This document shows positions 1-9,563 of a stretch of 64,000 nt of DNA, one piece after another. The translations under genes were made by a program, and so were the position numbers. How positions within the stretch are numbered: the first letter of the stretch is position 1; every line of letters begins with the position of its first letter. The notes under the pieces were generated by a model, which ran no database searches, was not told where the DNA came from, and saw only the letters and a program-made list of their open reading frames with translations. Origin of the DNA: Chitinophaga deserti (GTDB lineage: Bacteria > Bacteroidota > Bacteroidia > Chitinophagales > Chitinophagaceae). Location of the stretch: the NCBI RefSeq assembly GCF_003149455.1, contig NZ_QFFK01000007.1, positions 248,001 to 312,000 of the forward strand, in the 5' to 3' direction.

Positions 1-1
1 G

Positions 2-2161
2 GAAGAAGTTTTCCGTAAAAGTGCCCCGCAAACTTCCCACTCTCTATCCGTTAGCGGCGGCAATGAAAACGTTAAGTATTACTTCTCCGGCCAGTATGTA
101 GACCAGCGGAGCAACTTCCGTAACAGTACGGAGCGCTACCGCCAGTTCAACATCCGTTCGAACATCGATGCGCGCATCTCCAACAACCTGAAGGTGAACC
201 TCGATATCGCGGCCCGTCAGGAAGACCGTAACTACCCTTCCTGGGGCGTTGGCGGTATCCTTCACGAAGCGCGTTCCCTCTATCCCTTCATCCCCGTACG
301 GTGGGCTAACGGCCTTCCCAGTGCCGGTGTGGCCGCAGGCCGCAACCCTGCCATCCTCGTAACGGGAGAACCAGGGTATGACCGTGTGAAGAATTACGTG
401 GTTACTCCGCTGGCGGGCTTCGAACTGAAGCTGCCTTTCGTAACGGAAGGCCTATCCCTCAGCGGCTATGCATCTTACGACATTAACCTGCGCCATCAGA
501 AGATCTTCAACAAACCCTGGGATGCCTACGCCTGGGACCGTAATACCAATACTTACTCTAACCAGCGCTCCAGCACCGTGGCTTCGCCTAACGTAACGCA
601 GGACGAGAGCATGTTTAACGGCAGCACCCAATTCATCAAACTGGCTTACGACCGCCAGTTCGGCCGTCATAAGATCGGTGCCTTTGCAGGGTATGAAGCC
701 ACCACTTCCTCTACCTGGGGAACATATGCTTACCGGAGAAACCTCCTGAGCGATCAGATCGATCAGATCTTTACCGGAACTGCAGAAGGACAAACCGCTA
801 CCGGATCATCCGCGCAGGATGGCCGCGCCAGCTACCTCGGCAGGATCGAATATGGCTATAACAACAAATACCTGCTGGAAGCCACTTTCCGTTACAACGG
901 CTCTTTCAACTTCCCGACGCAGAACCGCTGGGGCCTGTTCCCTGCAGTAACCGCAGGCTGGAGAATCTCTGAAGAACCGTTCTTTAAACAGAACGTAGAC
1001 TTTGTAGACGAGCTGAAAGTAAGAGCTTCCTGGGGCATCCTCGGCAGCGATGCCGTGGCGCAATACCTCTTCCTTACCCGCTACCAGCTGGTGACCAACA
1101 AAAATTACTATTCCTATTTCGGGGACGACTACCAGCTGGCCAACGCCATCTCCCTGTCCAGCACCCCCAATGCCAATATCACCTGGGAAAAGCAGGATAC
1201 CCGCAACGTAGGTCTGGATGCAACCCTCTTCAAAGGCCGCCTCTCCTTTACCGCCAACTACTTCAGGTACCTCAGGAAAGACATTCTGGCCAAGCGTAAT
1301 GCCTCCATCCCGCAATACACCGGTATGGCGCTCCCTTCCGAGAACATCGGTAAGTCTCTTAACAGGGGCATTGATTTCGCACTTGGGTATAATGGCGATG
1401 CCGGCGAGCTGCGCTATACCATTGGCGTGAACGGTACTTTCGCTAAAAGCAAAGTGATCTTCCGCGACGAAGCGGCTACCGTTCCGGAATGGCAGAAATC
1501 AGAAGGCTCTCCCATCGACTCCTGGCTGCTGTATGCATCTGATGGCATTTACAAATCGCAGGATGAGATCGACAAATCGGTTCACCTGCCCGGAGCTAAA
1601 CCCGGTGATCTGAAAATTAAAGACACCGATGGTAACGGTACCATCACTGCCAACGACCAGGTAAGGATCTATGAAACCGCCACGCCGAAAATCGTGTACG
1701 GCGTAAACCTGGGCCTGCAATACAAAGGCATTGCACTGAATATGTTGCTCACCGGCCAGGCACAGGCAAAGCAACTGATCAACTCCCAGATGCAGGGCGC
1801 CCTTATCTCACCGCCCAAATGGCTGTATGATGGCAGATGGACAGCTGCAAATACTACAAGCGCATATCCCCGTGCATTTACCAGCAACAGCACCAATGCT
1901 TCGTACTACAACAATTCCGATTTCTGGCTGCGCGACGCATCGTTCCTGCGTCTGAAAACACTGGAACTGTCGTATGCCATTCCCGCGCATATTTACAGCA
2001 GACTGGGCCTGAACGCTGTACGTATTTATGCAAGCGGTTTCAACCTGCTGTCGTTCGACCAGATGAAGAAATACGGTATTGACCCTGAAACGAACAATAC
2101 CACGGGCATCAACTATCCTCAAACGAAAATCTACCGCTTCGGTATCAATATCGGGCTGTAA
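2..2161 (+). CDS. SusC-like TonB-dependent outer-membrane receptor, 5' end cut off by window edge
   Basis: The reading frame is open from base 2 to the stop at 2159-2161, giving 719 visible residues, so the gene starts outside the window; the first internal ATG at 194 is not the start. The visible part is the SusC beta-barrel: alternating aromatic and polar strands, a late calcium-like loop (DTDGNGTITANDQVR) typical of SusC, and a C-terminal strand ending GINIGL. The signal peptide, carboxypeptidase-regulatory domain and plug must lie upstream. It forms the transport channel that SusD caps, importing oligosaccharides or peptides with TonB energy. SusD follows after 26 bases, so both are in one operon with the enzymes downstream. 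The substrate cannot be read from the sequence. Confidence 0.93.
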   Translation, partial: EEVFRKSAPQTSHSLSVSGGNENVKYYFSGQYVDQRSNFRNSTERYRQFNIRSNIDARISNNLKVNLDIAARQEDRNYPSWGVGGILHEARSLYPFIPVRWANGLPSAGVAAGRNPAILVTGEPGYDRVKNYVVTPLAGFELKLPFVTEGLSLSGYASYDINLRHQKIFNKPWDAYAWDRNTNTYSNQRSSTVASPNVTQDESMFNGSTQFIKLAYDRQFGRHKIGAFAGYEATTSSTWGTYAYRRNLLSDQIDQIFTGTAEGQTATGSSAQDGRASYLGRIEYGYNNKYLLEATFRYNGSFNFPTQNRWGLFPAVTAGWRISEEPFFKQNVDFVDELKVRASWGILGSDAVAQYLFLTRYQLVTNKNYYSYFGDDYQLANAISLSSTPNANITWEKQDTRNVGLDATLFKGRLSFTANYFRYLRKDILAKRNASIPQYTGMALPSENIGKSLNRGIDFALGYNGDAGELRYTIGVNGTFAKSKVIFRDEAATVPEWQKSEGSPIDSWLLYASDGIYKSQDEIDKSVHLPGAKPGDLKIKDTDGNGTITANDQVRIYETATPKIVYGVNLGLQYKGIALNMLLTGQAQAKQLINSQMQGALISPPKWLYDGRWTAANTTSAYPRAFTSNSTNASYYNNSDFWLRDASFLRLKTLELSYAIPAHIYSRLGLNAVRIYASGFNLLSFDQMKKYGIDPETNNTTGINYPQTKIYRFGINIGL

Positions 2162-2187
2162 GACAATCACCTTTCAAATTGCCAATT

Positions 2188-3843
2188 ATGAAAATGAACA
2201 TACTGATCGTAGCGGGACTGGGCCTGTGTACTGCATTACTGCCTTCCTGCTCGAAGGTGCTGGACAAGGCGCCGCTGGATTCATATACCGATGAATCTGT
2301 CTGGAAAGACCTGAAGCTGGCAGAGGCTTTTGCCAATAACATATACAACGTTTTGCCGACCTGTACCTACGACTGGGGCAATTCCATCAACAGGAGCTTT
2401 TTGCTGTCGCCTGCGTCTGACGAAGGTTTCAATAAGTTCAACTACGCCGGTGTACGTAACGTACTGAACAAAGGCCTGCTCTCGCCTGATAACGGAGGCC
2501 AGTTCGATATCTGGTCGAAGAATTATCACCATATCCAGAATGCGAATATTTTCCTGTCGAGGATTGACCAGGTGCCGGGTGATGAAAACATGCGCCGCAG
2601 GATCAAAGGAGAGGTTACCTTTCTGCGGGCATACGCTTATTTTCAGCTGATCAGCGACTATGGCGGCGTTCCCCTCATAAAGCAACCCTTTACACTGGAA
2701 TCGGACTTCAAAGTTCCCCGTAGCAGCTTTGATGAATGCGCGAAGTTTGTGAGCGATGAGCTGGAAGCTGCGGCTACCATGCTTACCGGTATCAACCAGC
2801 CGAAAGGCCGCATCAATGCCGCACTGGCCCTGGCTATTAAATCGCGCCTGTTGCTGTATGTGGCCAGCCCGCTCTGGAACCCATCCAACGATGCCGCTAA
2901 ATGGACGGCCGCGTCTGTTGCAGCCAAAAGAGTCATCGACCTGAACGGGCTTAACCTGTTCAACGGTAATTATGCCGACCTGTTCACCACTTTCAATTCA
3001 GAAGTGATCGGCATGAAGCTGTCGAACAAGCAATACCAGTGGGATGCGTTTACCGGTGTGGAAATGATGAACTTCCCCAATGGTTACCATGGCTGGGCTG
3101 CTTTTGCACCCACACAGGACCTGGTAGATGCATTCGGTATGGCGGATGGTAAAATGATCACCCATGCACAATCGGGTTACAACCCGCAGCAGCCCTACGC
3201 CAACCGCGATCCCCGTTTCTATGCCAATATCATTTACGACGGGCGCCCCACCGGCAATCCTGCTTACTTTACTGACAGAACTACCACCGAGGCACAATTC
3301 TACGAAGGCGGTTACGATTCGGATCAGGGATATGATGCGTGGAACAACAGCTTAACCCGTTACGCCTTCCGCAAGTACATGGACACCACGTTCAATTTCA
3401 ACACCGATACACAAACCGACCGTTTCTGGATCCTTGCAAGGCTGGGAGAGATGTACCTGAACTATGCAGAAGCAGAATTTCAGTTAGGACATGAAGCAGA
3501 AGCGCGGGAATACCTCAACAGGATCCGTTCAAGGGCAGGTATTACCACACCGCTGACGGAATCAGGCCCGGCACTGCTGGAGCGGATACGTAACGAACGG
3601 CAGGTGGAGCTTTGCTTCGAAGGGCACCGCTACTACGATGTGCGCCGCTGGAAAATTGCGGAAGTAACGGAGAACCGTCCCTGCCGCCAGGTGATCATCA
3701 CCCGGAATGCAACTACAGGTGTTAAAACCTATCAGTATAAAACACTGGAAGAGCGGGCCTTCAAACCCGAGCATTACCTGTTACCCATCCCGCGTACGGA
3801 ACAGAACCGTACCGGTATGGCACAAAATCCATTCTACAAATGA
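2188..3843 (+). CDS. SusD/RagB-family surface lipoprotein
   Basis: The 551-residue protein is the nutrient-binding lid of the upstream SusC channel. The first codons give a lipoprotein signal, MKMNILIVAG then LLPSC with the lipidated cysteine, followed by the usual mature start (KVLDKAPLDSYTDESVW). The N-terminal TPR-like SusD region contains RIKGEVTFLRAYAYFQLISDYGGVPL, here cited as the stretch around residues 135-160, and the C-terminal RagB region ends with a barrel-facing LPIPRTEQ motif. I chose ATG 2188 rather than an in-frame TTG nine bases earlier because it gives a clean signal peptide. A second ATG at 2194 is also possible. It is the second gene of the glycan locus and is followed by a stem-loop. 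Confidence 0.95.
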   Translation: MKMNILIVAGLGLCTALLPSCSKVLDKAPLDSYTDESVWKDLKLAEAFANNIYNVLPTCTYDWGNSINRSFLLSPASDEGFNKFNYAGVRNVLNKGLLSPDNGGQFDIWSKNYHHIQNANIFLSRIDQVPGDENMRRRIKGEVTFLRAYAYFQLISDYGGVPLIKQPFTLESDFKVPRSSFDECAKFVSDELEAAATMLTGINQPKGRINAALALAIKSRLLLYVASPLWNPSNDAAKWTAASVAAKRVIDLNGLNLFNGNYADLFTTFNSEVIGMKLSNKQYQWDAFTGVEMMNFPNGYHGWAAFAPTQDLVDAFGMADGKMITHAQSGYNPQQPYANRDPRFYANIIYDGRPTGNPAYFTDRTTTEAQFYEGGYDSDQGYDAWNNSLTRYAFRKYMDTTFNFNTDTQTDRFWILARLGEMYLNYAEAEFQLGHEAEAREYLNRIRSRAGITTPLTESGPALLERIRNERQVELCFEGHRYYDVRRWKIAEVTENRPCRQVIITRNATTGVKTYQYKTLEERAFKPEHYLLPIPRTEQNRTGMAQNPFYK

Positions 3844-3873
3844 TGAATGCTGAATTGATAATTCTTAACCCCG

Positions 3874-3906
3874 AACAGCCCTGCCGCTTCAGCGGTCGGG
3901 GCTGTT
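3874..3906 (+). terminator. Intercistronic stem-loop after susD
   Basis: An 8-bp outer arm AACAGCCC (3874-3881) pairs with GGGCTGTT (3899-3906), and inside it CCGC/GCGG (3884-3887 and 3892-3895) closes a TTCA tetraloop. There is no T-run after it, so it may be an mRNA 3'-stabilising or partial-attenuation structure between susCD and the enzyme genes rather than a full terminator. Confidence 0.5.
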
Positions 3907-3925
3907 CCCGTGTAAACCAGACAGC

Positions 3926-4966
3926 ATGAAAATATTCTGGATGATTAGCGCCGTACTGGTATTGGCTGCAACCGCCTGCAAGAAAGGTAAAGACAAGCCG
4001 CCCCCGGAGGAAGCACCGGCAAACACGATCGTTACCCCCGGGAACGAACCGGGATATGTATACATAGACGGGAAGTTTAGTGGTTATAAGTCTTCTGGCC
4101 AGGTGAAGCTGCCAGCCGGGCGCCACACCATCGGCGTGGCCTTAGAGAATTCGTGGACTTACCTGCGCAAAGATGTAGATGTAACCGCTGGTGCAGCTAT
4201 CACATTTACGGCGGCAGATAAGCCTGCATCCAAAGTATGGAAAGCATTGTACGTTGGACTGTCCGAAACCCGCGGCAGTTCCGCACAGGGCGATTGCTCC
4301 ACGCATTTCACCAAAGCGGAACTGGATGCAGGCTATGAGTTTCTGCAATGGAGCCTGCGGGAGCACTTCGAGAAATATTCCTATGGCCTCATGCAATGGC
4401 AGCTCGAAAGAAAAGACATTGCGGAGCCGGTAATGCTGAAAAAGGGTGGGGAAGCATGGTATACAGTGGAACCGGGTGTAATCACTGCAAAAATCCCTGA
4501 GATAGTACCGGGCGCTTATGATTGCGTGTTCGTATTCTGGCGGGAAAGTGAAGGTACCTGCAGCTTCCGGAGTAATTACTTCGGACTGGCATGGACCAAC
4601 CCCATGGGCGAACCCATCAAAACAGGTTTCGTTACCATTAAGTTCGATGCCGGAAACGGTGTGGCAGGAAGGATAGCGAACTACAAAGCCAATGATCCCG
4701 GCGTATGGGTACATGAATGGCTGCATACCACGGGGGAACGTTTTTACCAGGATAAGGGGCTTTCCTTGCCTCAGCCTGCGGGTGGCTTTACCGTACATGC
4801 GGCAGAAACCTACGGCTACACGTACCCCTGGATGACATGGTACCGTGATATGATGGGAGGCAGGGTACCCAATACCCTTACAGGACTGGGGTACCTCGGC
4901 ATAGGCCCGGAAGCTTTTCTGCGCTGTACCGTCAGGGAAACGGCGCTGGACGGGGCCTGCCGCTAG
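3926..4966 (+). CDS. Lipoprotein with PEGA-like domain and HEXXH motif, putative metallopeptidase
   Basis: A 346-residue exported lipoprotein: signal MKIFWMISAVLVLAATAC with Cys18 as lipid site, then a charged proline-rich linker. Residues about 40-95 look like a PEGA-type beta domain (GYVYIDGKFSGYKS, then LPAGRHTIGV). The C-terminal half holds HEWLHTTGER with H263, E264 and H267, the zinc-binding HEXXH pattern, followed by H291 and E294 in HAAETYGY as candidate third ligands. No named peptidase family is recognised, so activity is an inference. It sits 82 bases after susD and before the glycosidase-like gene, so it is probably co-expressed with the SusCD pair and surface-exposed. It could act on glycoproteins, or the motif may be structural. 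Confidence 0.75.
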   Translation: MKIFWMISAVLVLAATACKKGKDKPPPEEAPANTIVTPGNEPGYVYIDGKFSGYKSSGQVKLPAGRHTIGVALENSWTYLRKDVDVTAGAAITFTAADKPASKVWKALYVGLSETRGSSAQGDCSTHFTKAELDAGYEFLQWSLREHFEKYSYGLMQWQLERKDIAEPVMLKKGGEAWYTVEPGVITAKIPEIVPGAYDCVFVFWRESEGTCSFRSNYFGLAWTNPMGEPIKTGFVTIKFDAGNGVAGRIANYKANDPGVWVHEWLHTTGERFYQDKGLSLPQPAGGFTVHAAETYGYTYPWMTWYRDMMGGRVPNTLTGLGYLGIGPEAFLRCTVRETALDGACR

Positions 4967-5052
4967 GGGGAGCCTGCTGTATGCGGAACTGATTTTTAAC
5001 TATATTCAATCATTCTTTTTGTTATGGCGAAAGCACTAAACTTTTTACCGGT

Positions 5053-6501
5053 ATGAGGGTTTTGGCAGGGATCAGGGCAGGTGCCATCGTTCTGCTGATG
5101 GGTTCGGGGATGGCAATGGCACAATCCGCACCGGCCGTCTTTACATCTTCAGACACCGCCTTGCAGCAGGCATACGAACGGGCAAGGGATATGGCCCTGT
5201 CTTACCGGGGATCATCCACAGATCCTGTTGGGCCCTGGTATGAAGCGGCCCTTCCTTCCAGGAATGCCTTTTGCGTACGTGATGTATCGCATCAGCTGAT
5301 AGGTGCGGAAGTGTTGGGTATGCATGCGGAGAACCGGAATATACTCACTCATTTTGTGTCGAACATCTCCGAAAGCAAAGACTGGTGCACCTACTGGGAA
5401 ATCAATAAGTTTGCGAAACCGGCTCCGGAAGATTACCGGAATGATCAGGAGTTTTGGTACAACCTCAACGCTAATTTTGAGCTGATACACGCCAGCTGGC
5501 GGATGTATCTCTGGACGGGCGACACTACCTACATCACGGCTCCCGCCTTCCGGCAGTTCTTTGATCTTACCGTTACGAAATATACCGACCGCTGGCACCT
5601 GCAACCCGAAACGCTCTTGAAGCGCCCGGCGTATCCCAATGCACCGGTGCCTTTTAATTTCAACGACTACTTCCACCGCTGCCGGGGACTGCCTTCCTAC
5701 TACGAGGCAATTGCTGATATCGGCATGGGGGTAGATCTGGTGGCGGCCATGTACCGCGGGCTTTCCAGCTATGCGGCTATTGCTGAACGGAATGGTGACA
5801 AAGGAACCGCTGGCACATACCGCGCCCGGGCAGCAGCTTACCACCAGCATATGGAAGCACAGTGGTGGGATAAAGAGGCGGGGCTATACAATACCTACTA
5901 CAACCATAAAGGCCGGTTCGGCAAAGGTGAAGGGGAAACGTACCTGCTCTGGTACAATGCTCTTTCCGACAGCAGCCGTGCCCGCCGCACCATTGCCCAC
6001 CTCGCTTCGTCTAAATGGAATGTAGAGAACCTGTCGTACCTCTCTTACCAGATGAGCCGCTACGGGTATTTTGATGAAGCTTACCGTTACATCCTGTTCC
6101 TGACCGATCCTTCCACGGAGCGGAGGGAGTACCCGGAAGTATCGTTCGGGGTGATGGAAGGCATAGTGCAGGGGATCATGGGGGTGGAGCCGGATGCCCG
6201 GTACGGGAGGCTCACCACCATTTATAATTCCCGTTCTCCGCATTTTTGTGAATTACGCGGCCTGAAGGTATTATCTTCGGAAATCAATCTGAGGCATGCC
6301 CCCGGGCTCAGCAGGCTCACGAACGATGGAAAGGCCCCCATTACCTGGCGGGCCGCATTTAATGGACGTATTGCGCGGATAATCGTCAACGGAAAGCCCC
6401 GGAAGGCAATTGTAGAAACCGATTTTATGGGAAACCAGCGCTCCCGGGTAGATATCCGGGTAGCACCCGGAGCCTCCGCAACGGCGGCCATCGCCCGATA
6501 A
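5053..6501 (+). CDS. Exported (alpha/alpha)6-barrel glycosidase-like protein
   Basis: The 482-residue protein has a signal peptide cleaved near AMAQS (residue 24). The body is helical with the six-hairpin glycosidase pattern: an early conserved stretch PSRNAFCVRDVSHQ (about residues 70-83), EFWYNLNANFELIHASWRMYLWTGD, the region PEVSFGVMEGIVQGIMG late in the barrel, and a small C-terminal beta domain. In this fold acidic residues of the RDVSH and later E/D-rich loops usually do catalysis, but the exact GH family is not recognised. It acts in the periplasm on oligosaccharides brought in by the SusCD pair. The gene lies 86 bases after the HEXXH lipoprotein and 39 bases before the GntR regulator. 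Confidence 0.8.
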   Translation: MRVLAGIRAGAIVLLMGSGMAMAQSAPAVFTSSDTALQQAYERARDMALSYRGSSTDPVGPWYEAALPSRNAFCVRDVSHQLIGAEVLGMHAENRNILTHFVSNISESKDWCTYWEINKFAKPAPEDYRNDQEFWYNLNANFELIHASWRMYLWTGDTTYITAPAFRQFFDLTVTKYTDRWHLQPETLLKRPAYPNAPVPFNFNDYFHRCRGLPSYYEAIADIGMGVDLVAAMYRGLSSYAAIAERNGDKGTAGTYRARAAAYHQHMEAQWWDKEAGLYNTYYNHKGRFGKGEGETYLLWYNALSDSSRARRTIAHLASSKWNVENLSYLSYQMSRYGYFDEAYRYILFLTDPSTERREYPEVSFGVMEGIVQGIMGVEPDARYGRLTTIYNSRSPHFCELRGLKVLSSEINLRHAPGLSRLTNDGKAPITWRAAFNGRIARIIVNGKPRKAIVETDFMGNQRSRVDIRVAPGASATAAIAR

Positions 6502-6540
6502 CGGAAAAGGAACATTGAATAAAAAGCAGAAGACCGTTTT

Positions 6541-7548
6541 ATGAACGTATTTGATAAAATTACGGACCTGGAGAAAGTAGTATCCTATTCCAAGCACGAC
6601 CGTCTCGTGCAGGGCATCATCCATTCCATCAACGATAAAGTACTCACCCCGGGCGATACCCTGCCTTCCGTGAACGTCATGATCCGTGAGCTGGGCTTTT
6701 CAAGGGAAACCATCATGAAAGGTTACCGCGAACTGGTAGGGCGAGGCATAATCGAAGCCAAGAACAGGCTGGGGTACTTTGTTTCCGGCAACAGCACGGG
6801 GCAAACCCTTAAGGTGGCACTGGTGATGTATAACCTCGATACCTTCGAAGAACAGTTCTACCGTAATTTCAGGCAAACGCTCGGTCCTTCTGTTACCCTG
6901 CAGCTTTACTTCCATCACGGCAATATAGAAGTGTTCGAAACGGTGCTCCAAAGCATCCGCGGCCAGTTCGGCATGTATGTGATAGCGCCCATCCCGCATC
7001 CTAAATCAAAGGAGCTGCTGGAAACACTTCCCCGCAACAAGTTCCTCATGTTCGACCGGTACGAACCGATCGATGGAGAGTTCAGCCATATCACACAGGA
7101 ATTCGAGAAATCATCCTACCGGATGTTTACCGAACTGGCGGATGATATCAGGAAGTTCGATGAGTTCATCTTCTATCATTCCCCCGATTCGCTGGACCCG
7201 AAAGAGATTGCACGCGCCTTCCGGAAATTCATTAAAACACATCAGATCAACGGCCGCATTGAAAAAGAATTTGTGGCCGGTACCGTTGAAAAGAATAAAG
7301 CCTACTTCACCCTCGACAACTTTGCCATGTGGGAAATCCTCAAAGAATGCAAGGCAAAGCATTTCAAACCGGGGAAAGACGTAGGGATACTGTCTCATAA
7401 CGATGAGCCGGCAAAAGAATTTGTAGGGATCACCACTTATTCGGCAGACTTTGCTGCCATGGGCCGGCTGGCCGCGCAGGCTATCCTTGACCGGGAGCCG
7501 GTGCAGATGACAATACCTACCACGCTGGCGCGGCGGGCTTCGCTTTAA
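6541..7548 (+). CDS. GntR-family regulator with sugar-binding-type sensor domain
   Basis: The 335-residue cytoplasmic protein has a GntR winged helix at residues about 15-85 (LPSVNVMIRELGFSRETIMKGY, then LVGRGIIEAKNRLGYFV). A LacI/periplasmic-binding-like effector domain from about residue 93 begins KVALVMYNLDTFEEQFY. The C-terminus has the family signature VGILSHNDEPAKEFVGITTYSADFAAMGRLA, i.e. the stretch around residues 281-311. Such regulators bind an intracellular sugar and control their own locus. It lies inside the enzyme/transport operon (39 bases after one glycosidase, 30 before the next), so it is the likely local controller. This differs from the sigma/FecR control of the other two SusCD sets in the window. 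Confidence 0.92.
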   Translation: MNVFDKITDLEKVVSYSKHDRLVQGIIHSINDKVLTPGDTLPSVNVMIRELGFSRETIMKGYRELVGRGIIEAKNRLGYFVSGNSTGQTLKVALVMYNLDTFEEQFYRNFRQTLGPSVTLQLYFHHGNIEVFETVLQSIRGQFGMYVIAPIPHPKSKELLETLPRNKFLMFDRYEPIDGEFSHITQEFEKSSYRMFTELADDIRKFDEFIFYHSPDSLDPKEIARAFRKFIKTHQINGRIEKEFVAGTVEKNKAYFTLDNFAMWEILKECKAKHFKPGKDVGILSHNDEPAKEFVGITTYSADFAAMGRLAAQAILDREPVQMTIPTTLARRASL

Positions 7549-7578
7549 CCTTATAAGACCAACAAAAACATTTTTACC

Positions 7579-9549
7579 ATGCGATTTTTATACATGCTGC
7601 TGCTCCTGCTGCCCTGTGCTGCAGGCCACGCGCAGTACATCTGGGAAATGGAACCCAACGGAGGTATCCGCTGGAACACCGTACCCGGACAGGCACATGC
7701 CGACCATTTCGAGATGAGCGGCAAACAACTATCCGCCATCATCCGTTACGGGCAGGATGCCGCCGGTAAACTTACCTTCGGCCGCAAGCTGGTGTTCCCC
7801 ATGCTGCGGAGCATCCCCAATAACACGCGCGCCAACCTCATCCGTGAGTTCAATGGCAATATCATGGACTCGGTGAAGCTCAATGGCCAGCCGGTGCGTG
7901 AAAGCCGCCCGGTGTTTTCCATTCACGGCACACTGCAATGTGTATCCACTATCGCGCAGGATGTAACCCTGCATAGGAACCTCTTCCCGTCAACGGATAA
8001 AGCCGCTCTGGTAGAAGCGTTTTACATCGGCAATAACAGTAAGGAAACCATCACTGTCCACATCCCCGCAACCGATAGCATCCGTGCCACGGATGCCGCG
8101 AAAGGTGTATACGGTTCATATACGGTACAGGTGAAAACATGGAACGCCGGCCAGCATGCCATACGCCCCGGCACCGGGCTGTATTTCCATGTGGTATATT
8201 CCGCCCGCAAGCAGCAGGATGCACCATTTTACCTGGACCCCGCTTATGAACTGGGCAAACGGATGGCCATCGTAAAAACGCTGGAAAACACCCTTGTACT
8301 CGAAACGCCGAATGATACCCTTAACCGCATGTTCGCCTTCGCTAAAGTACGTGCTGCGGAAAGCATTTATGAAACCAAAGAAGGACTGATGCATGGCCCG
8401 GGCGGTGGAGAATACTATGCCGCCATTTGGGCCAACGATCAGGCGGAATATGTGAATCCCTTCTTCGCTTACCTGGGTTATGAAGCAGGCATCGCCTCCG
8501 CGCGTAACAGCTTCCGGATTTTTGCGAAGTACATCAACCCGGAATACAAGCCCATTCCCAGCTCCATTATTGCAGAAGGAGACAGTTACTGGAATGGTGC
8601 GGGAGACAGGGGAGATCAGGCCATGATAGGCTACGGGGCCGCTAAGTTCGCCCTTACACTGGCAGAAAGCCGCGATCAACAGGAGCAATGGCCCCTGGTA
8701 AAATGGTGCAACGAATTCTTACTGCGCAAGAAATCTGCCGAAGGCGTGATTTTCTCCGATTCCGATGAACTGGAAGGCCGTTTCCCTGCAGGCAAATACA
8801 ACCTCTCCACCAATGTGCTCACCTACGGCTCCCTGCTCTACGGTGCCCGCCTCGCAGATATACTGCACGAAACACAGACGGCCACGGAATGGAGAAAAGA
8901 AGCTGCCTCACTGAGATCGAACATCGAAAAGTATTTCGGTGCAGAAGTGGAAGGCTTTAAAACTTACCGCTATTACGATAAGAACGACAAACTGCGCGCC
9001 TGGATATGCATGCCGCTGGTGATGGGAATGTACGAACGCAAAGATCAGACACTGGCCGCATTGCTTTCTCCAAAGCTCTGGAGCCCCGACGGACTGCTCA
9101 CCGAATCCGGCTCCAAAACCTTCTGGGACCGCTCCACGCTTTATGCCTTCCGCGGTATCTTCAAAGCAGGAGCTACAGACACGGCTATCAAATACCTGAA
9201 TTACTATTCCGGCAAACGCTTATTAGGCACTCACGTACCCTATGCCATTGAGGCATGGCCCGAAGGGAATCAGCGCCATCTGTCAGCAGAAAGCGGGCTA
9301 TATTGCCGCGCCGTAGTGGAAGGATTGTTTGGATTCGATCCCATCGGTAACGGGGAATTCTCCATCTGCCCGCGCCTCCCTGCATCATGGAACCGCATGT
9401 CACTGAAGAGTATGGAGGCATTCAAAACCACTTTCGATATATCTGTGCAGCGTAAAGCAAAACTGTATACTGTTACCATCAAAGAAGCGGGCAAACCGGC
9501 GAAAGCCTATGCATGGAACGGTAAGCAGGATCTGCGTATAAAACTATAA
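7579..9549 (+). CDS. Exported six-hairpin glycosidase-like enzyme
   Basis: The 656-residue protein has a short signal peptide (MRFLYMLLLLLPCAAGHAQ) for periplasmic export. An N-terminal beta-sandwich (to about residue 250) is followed by an (alpha/alpha)6 catalytic region. In it lie the acidic clusters IWANDQAEY (about 279-287), GDSYWNGAGDRGDQ (about 334-347) and SDSDELEGR (about 393-401), which are candidate acid/base positions. The end is a small beta domain (MEAFKTTFDISVQRKAKLYTV). This order, sandwich then barrel, is that of GH65/78/95-like clans, but I cannot name the family. It is 14 bases upstream of the symporter, so both are surely co-transcribed: oligosaccharide cleavage and uptake of the released sugar. 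Confidence 0.82.
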   Translation: MRFLYMLLLLLPCAAGHAQYIWEMEPNGGIRWNTVPGQAHADHFEMSGKQLSAIIRYGQDAAGKLTFGRKLVFPMLRSIPNNTRANLIREFNGNIMDSVKLNGQPVRESRPVFSIHGTLQCVSTIAQDVTLHRNLFPSTDKAALVEAFYIGNNSKETITVHIPATDSIRATDAAKGVYGSYTVQVKTWNAGQHAIRPGTGLYFHVVYSARKQQDAPFYLDPAYELGKRMAIVKTLENTLVLETPNDTLNRMFAFAKVRAAESIYETKEGLMHGPGGGEYYAAIWANDQAEYVNPFFAYLGYEAGIASARNSFRIFAKYINPEYKPIPSSIIAEGDSYWNGAGDRGDQAMIGYGAAKFALTLAESRDQQEQWPLVKWCNEFLLRKKSAEGVIFSDSDELEGRFPAGKYNLSTNVLTYGSLLYGARLADILHETQTATEWRKEAASLRSNIEKYFGAEVEGFKTYRYYDKNDKLRAWICMPLVMGMYERKDQTLAALLSPKLWSPDGLLTESGSKTFWDRSTLYAFRGIFKAGATDTAIKYLNYYSGKRLLGTHVPYAIEAWPEGNQRHLSAESGLYCRAVVEGLFGFDPIGNGEFSICPRLPASWNRMSLKSMEAFKTTFDISVQRKAKLYTVTIKEAGKPAKAYAWNGKQDLRIKL

Positions 9550-9563
9550 TCATTGAACGGGAG

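Noticed and set aside
751..772. Tandem GATCAGATC-like repeat
   Set aside because: It lies inside the SusC coding frame and simply encodes a D-Q-I-D-Q-I stretch; no sign of independent function.
5212..5850. A 212-codon minus-strand frame opposite the glycosidase-like gene
   Set aside because: The sense gene has a signal peptide and conserved fold; the antisense frame has no recognisable feature.
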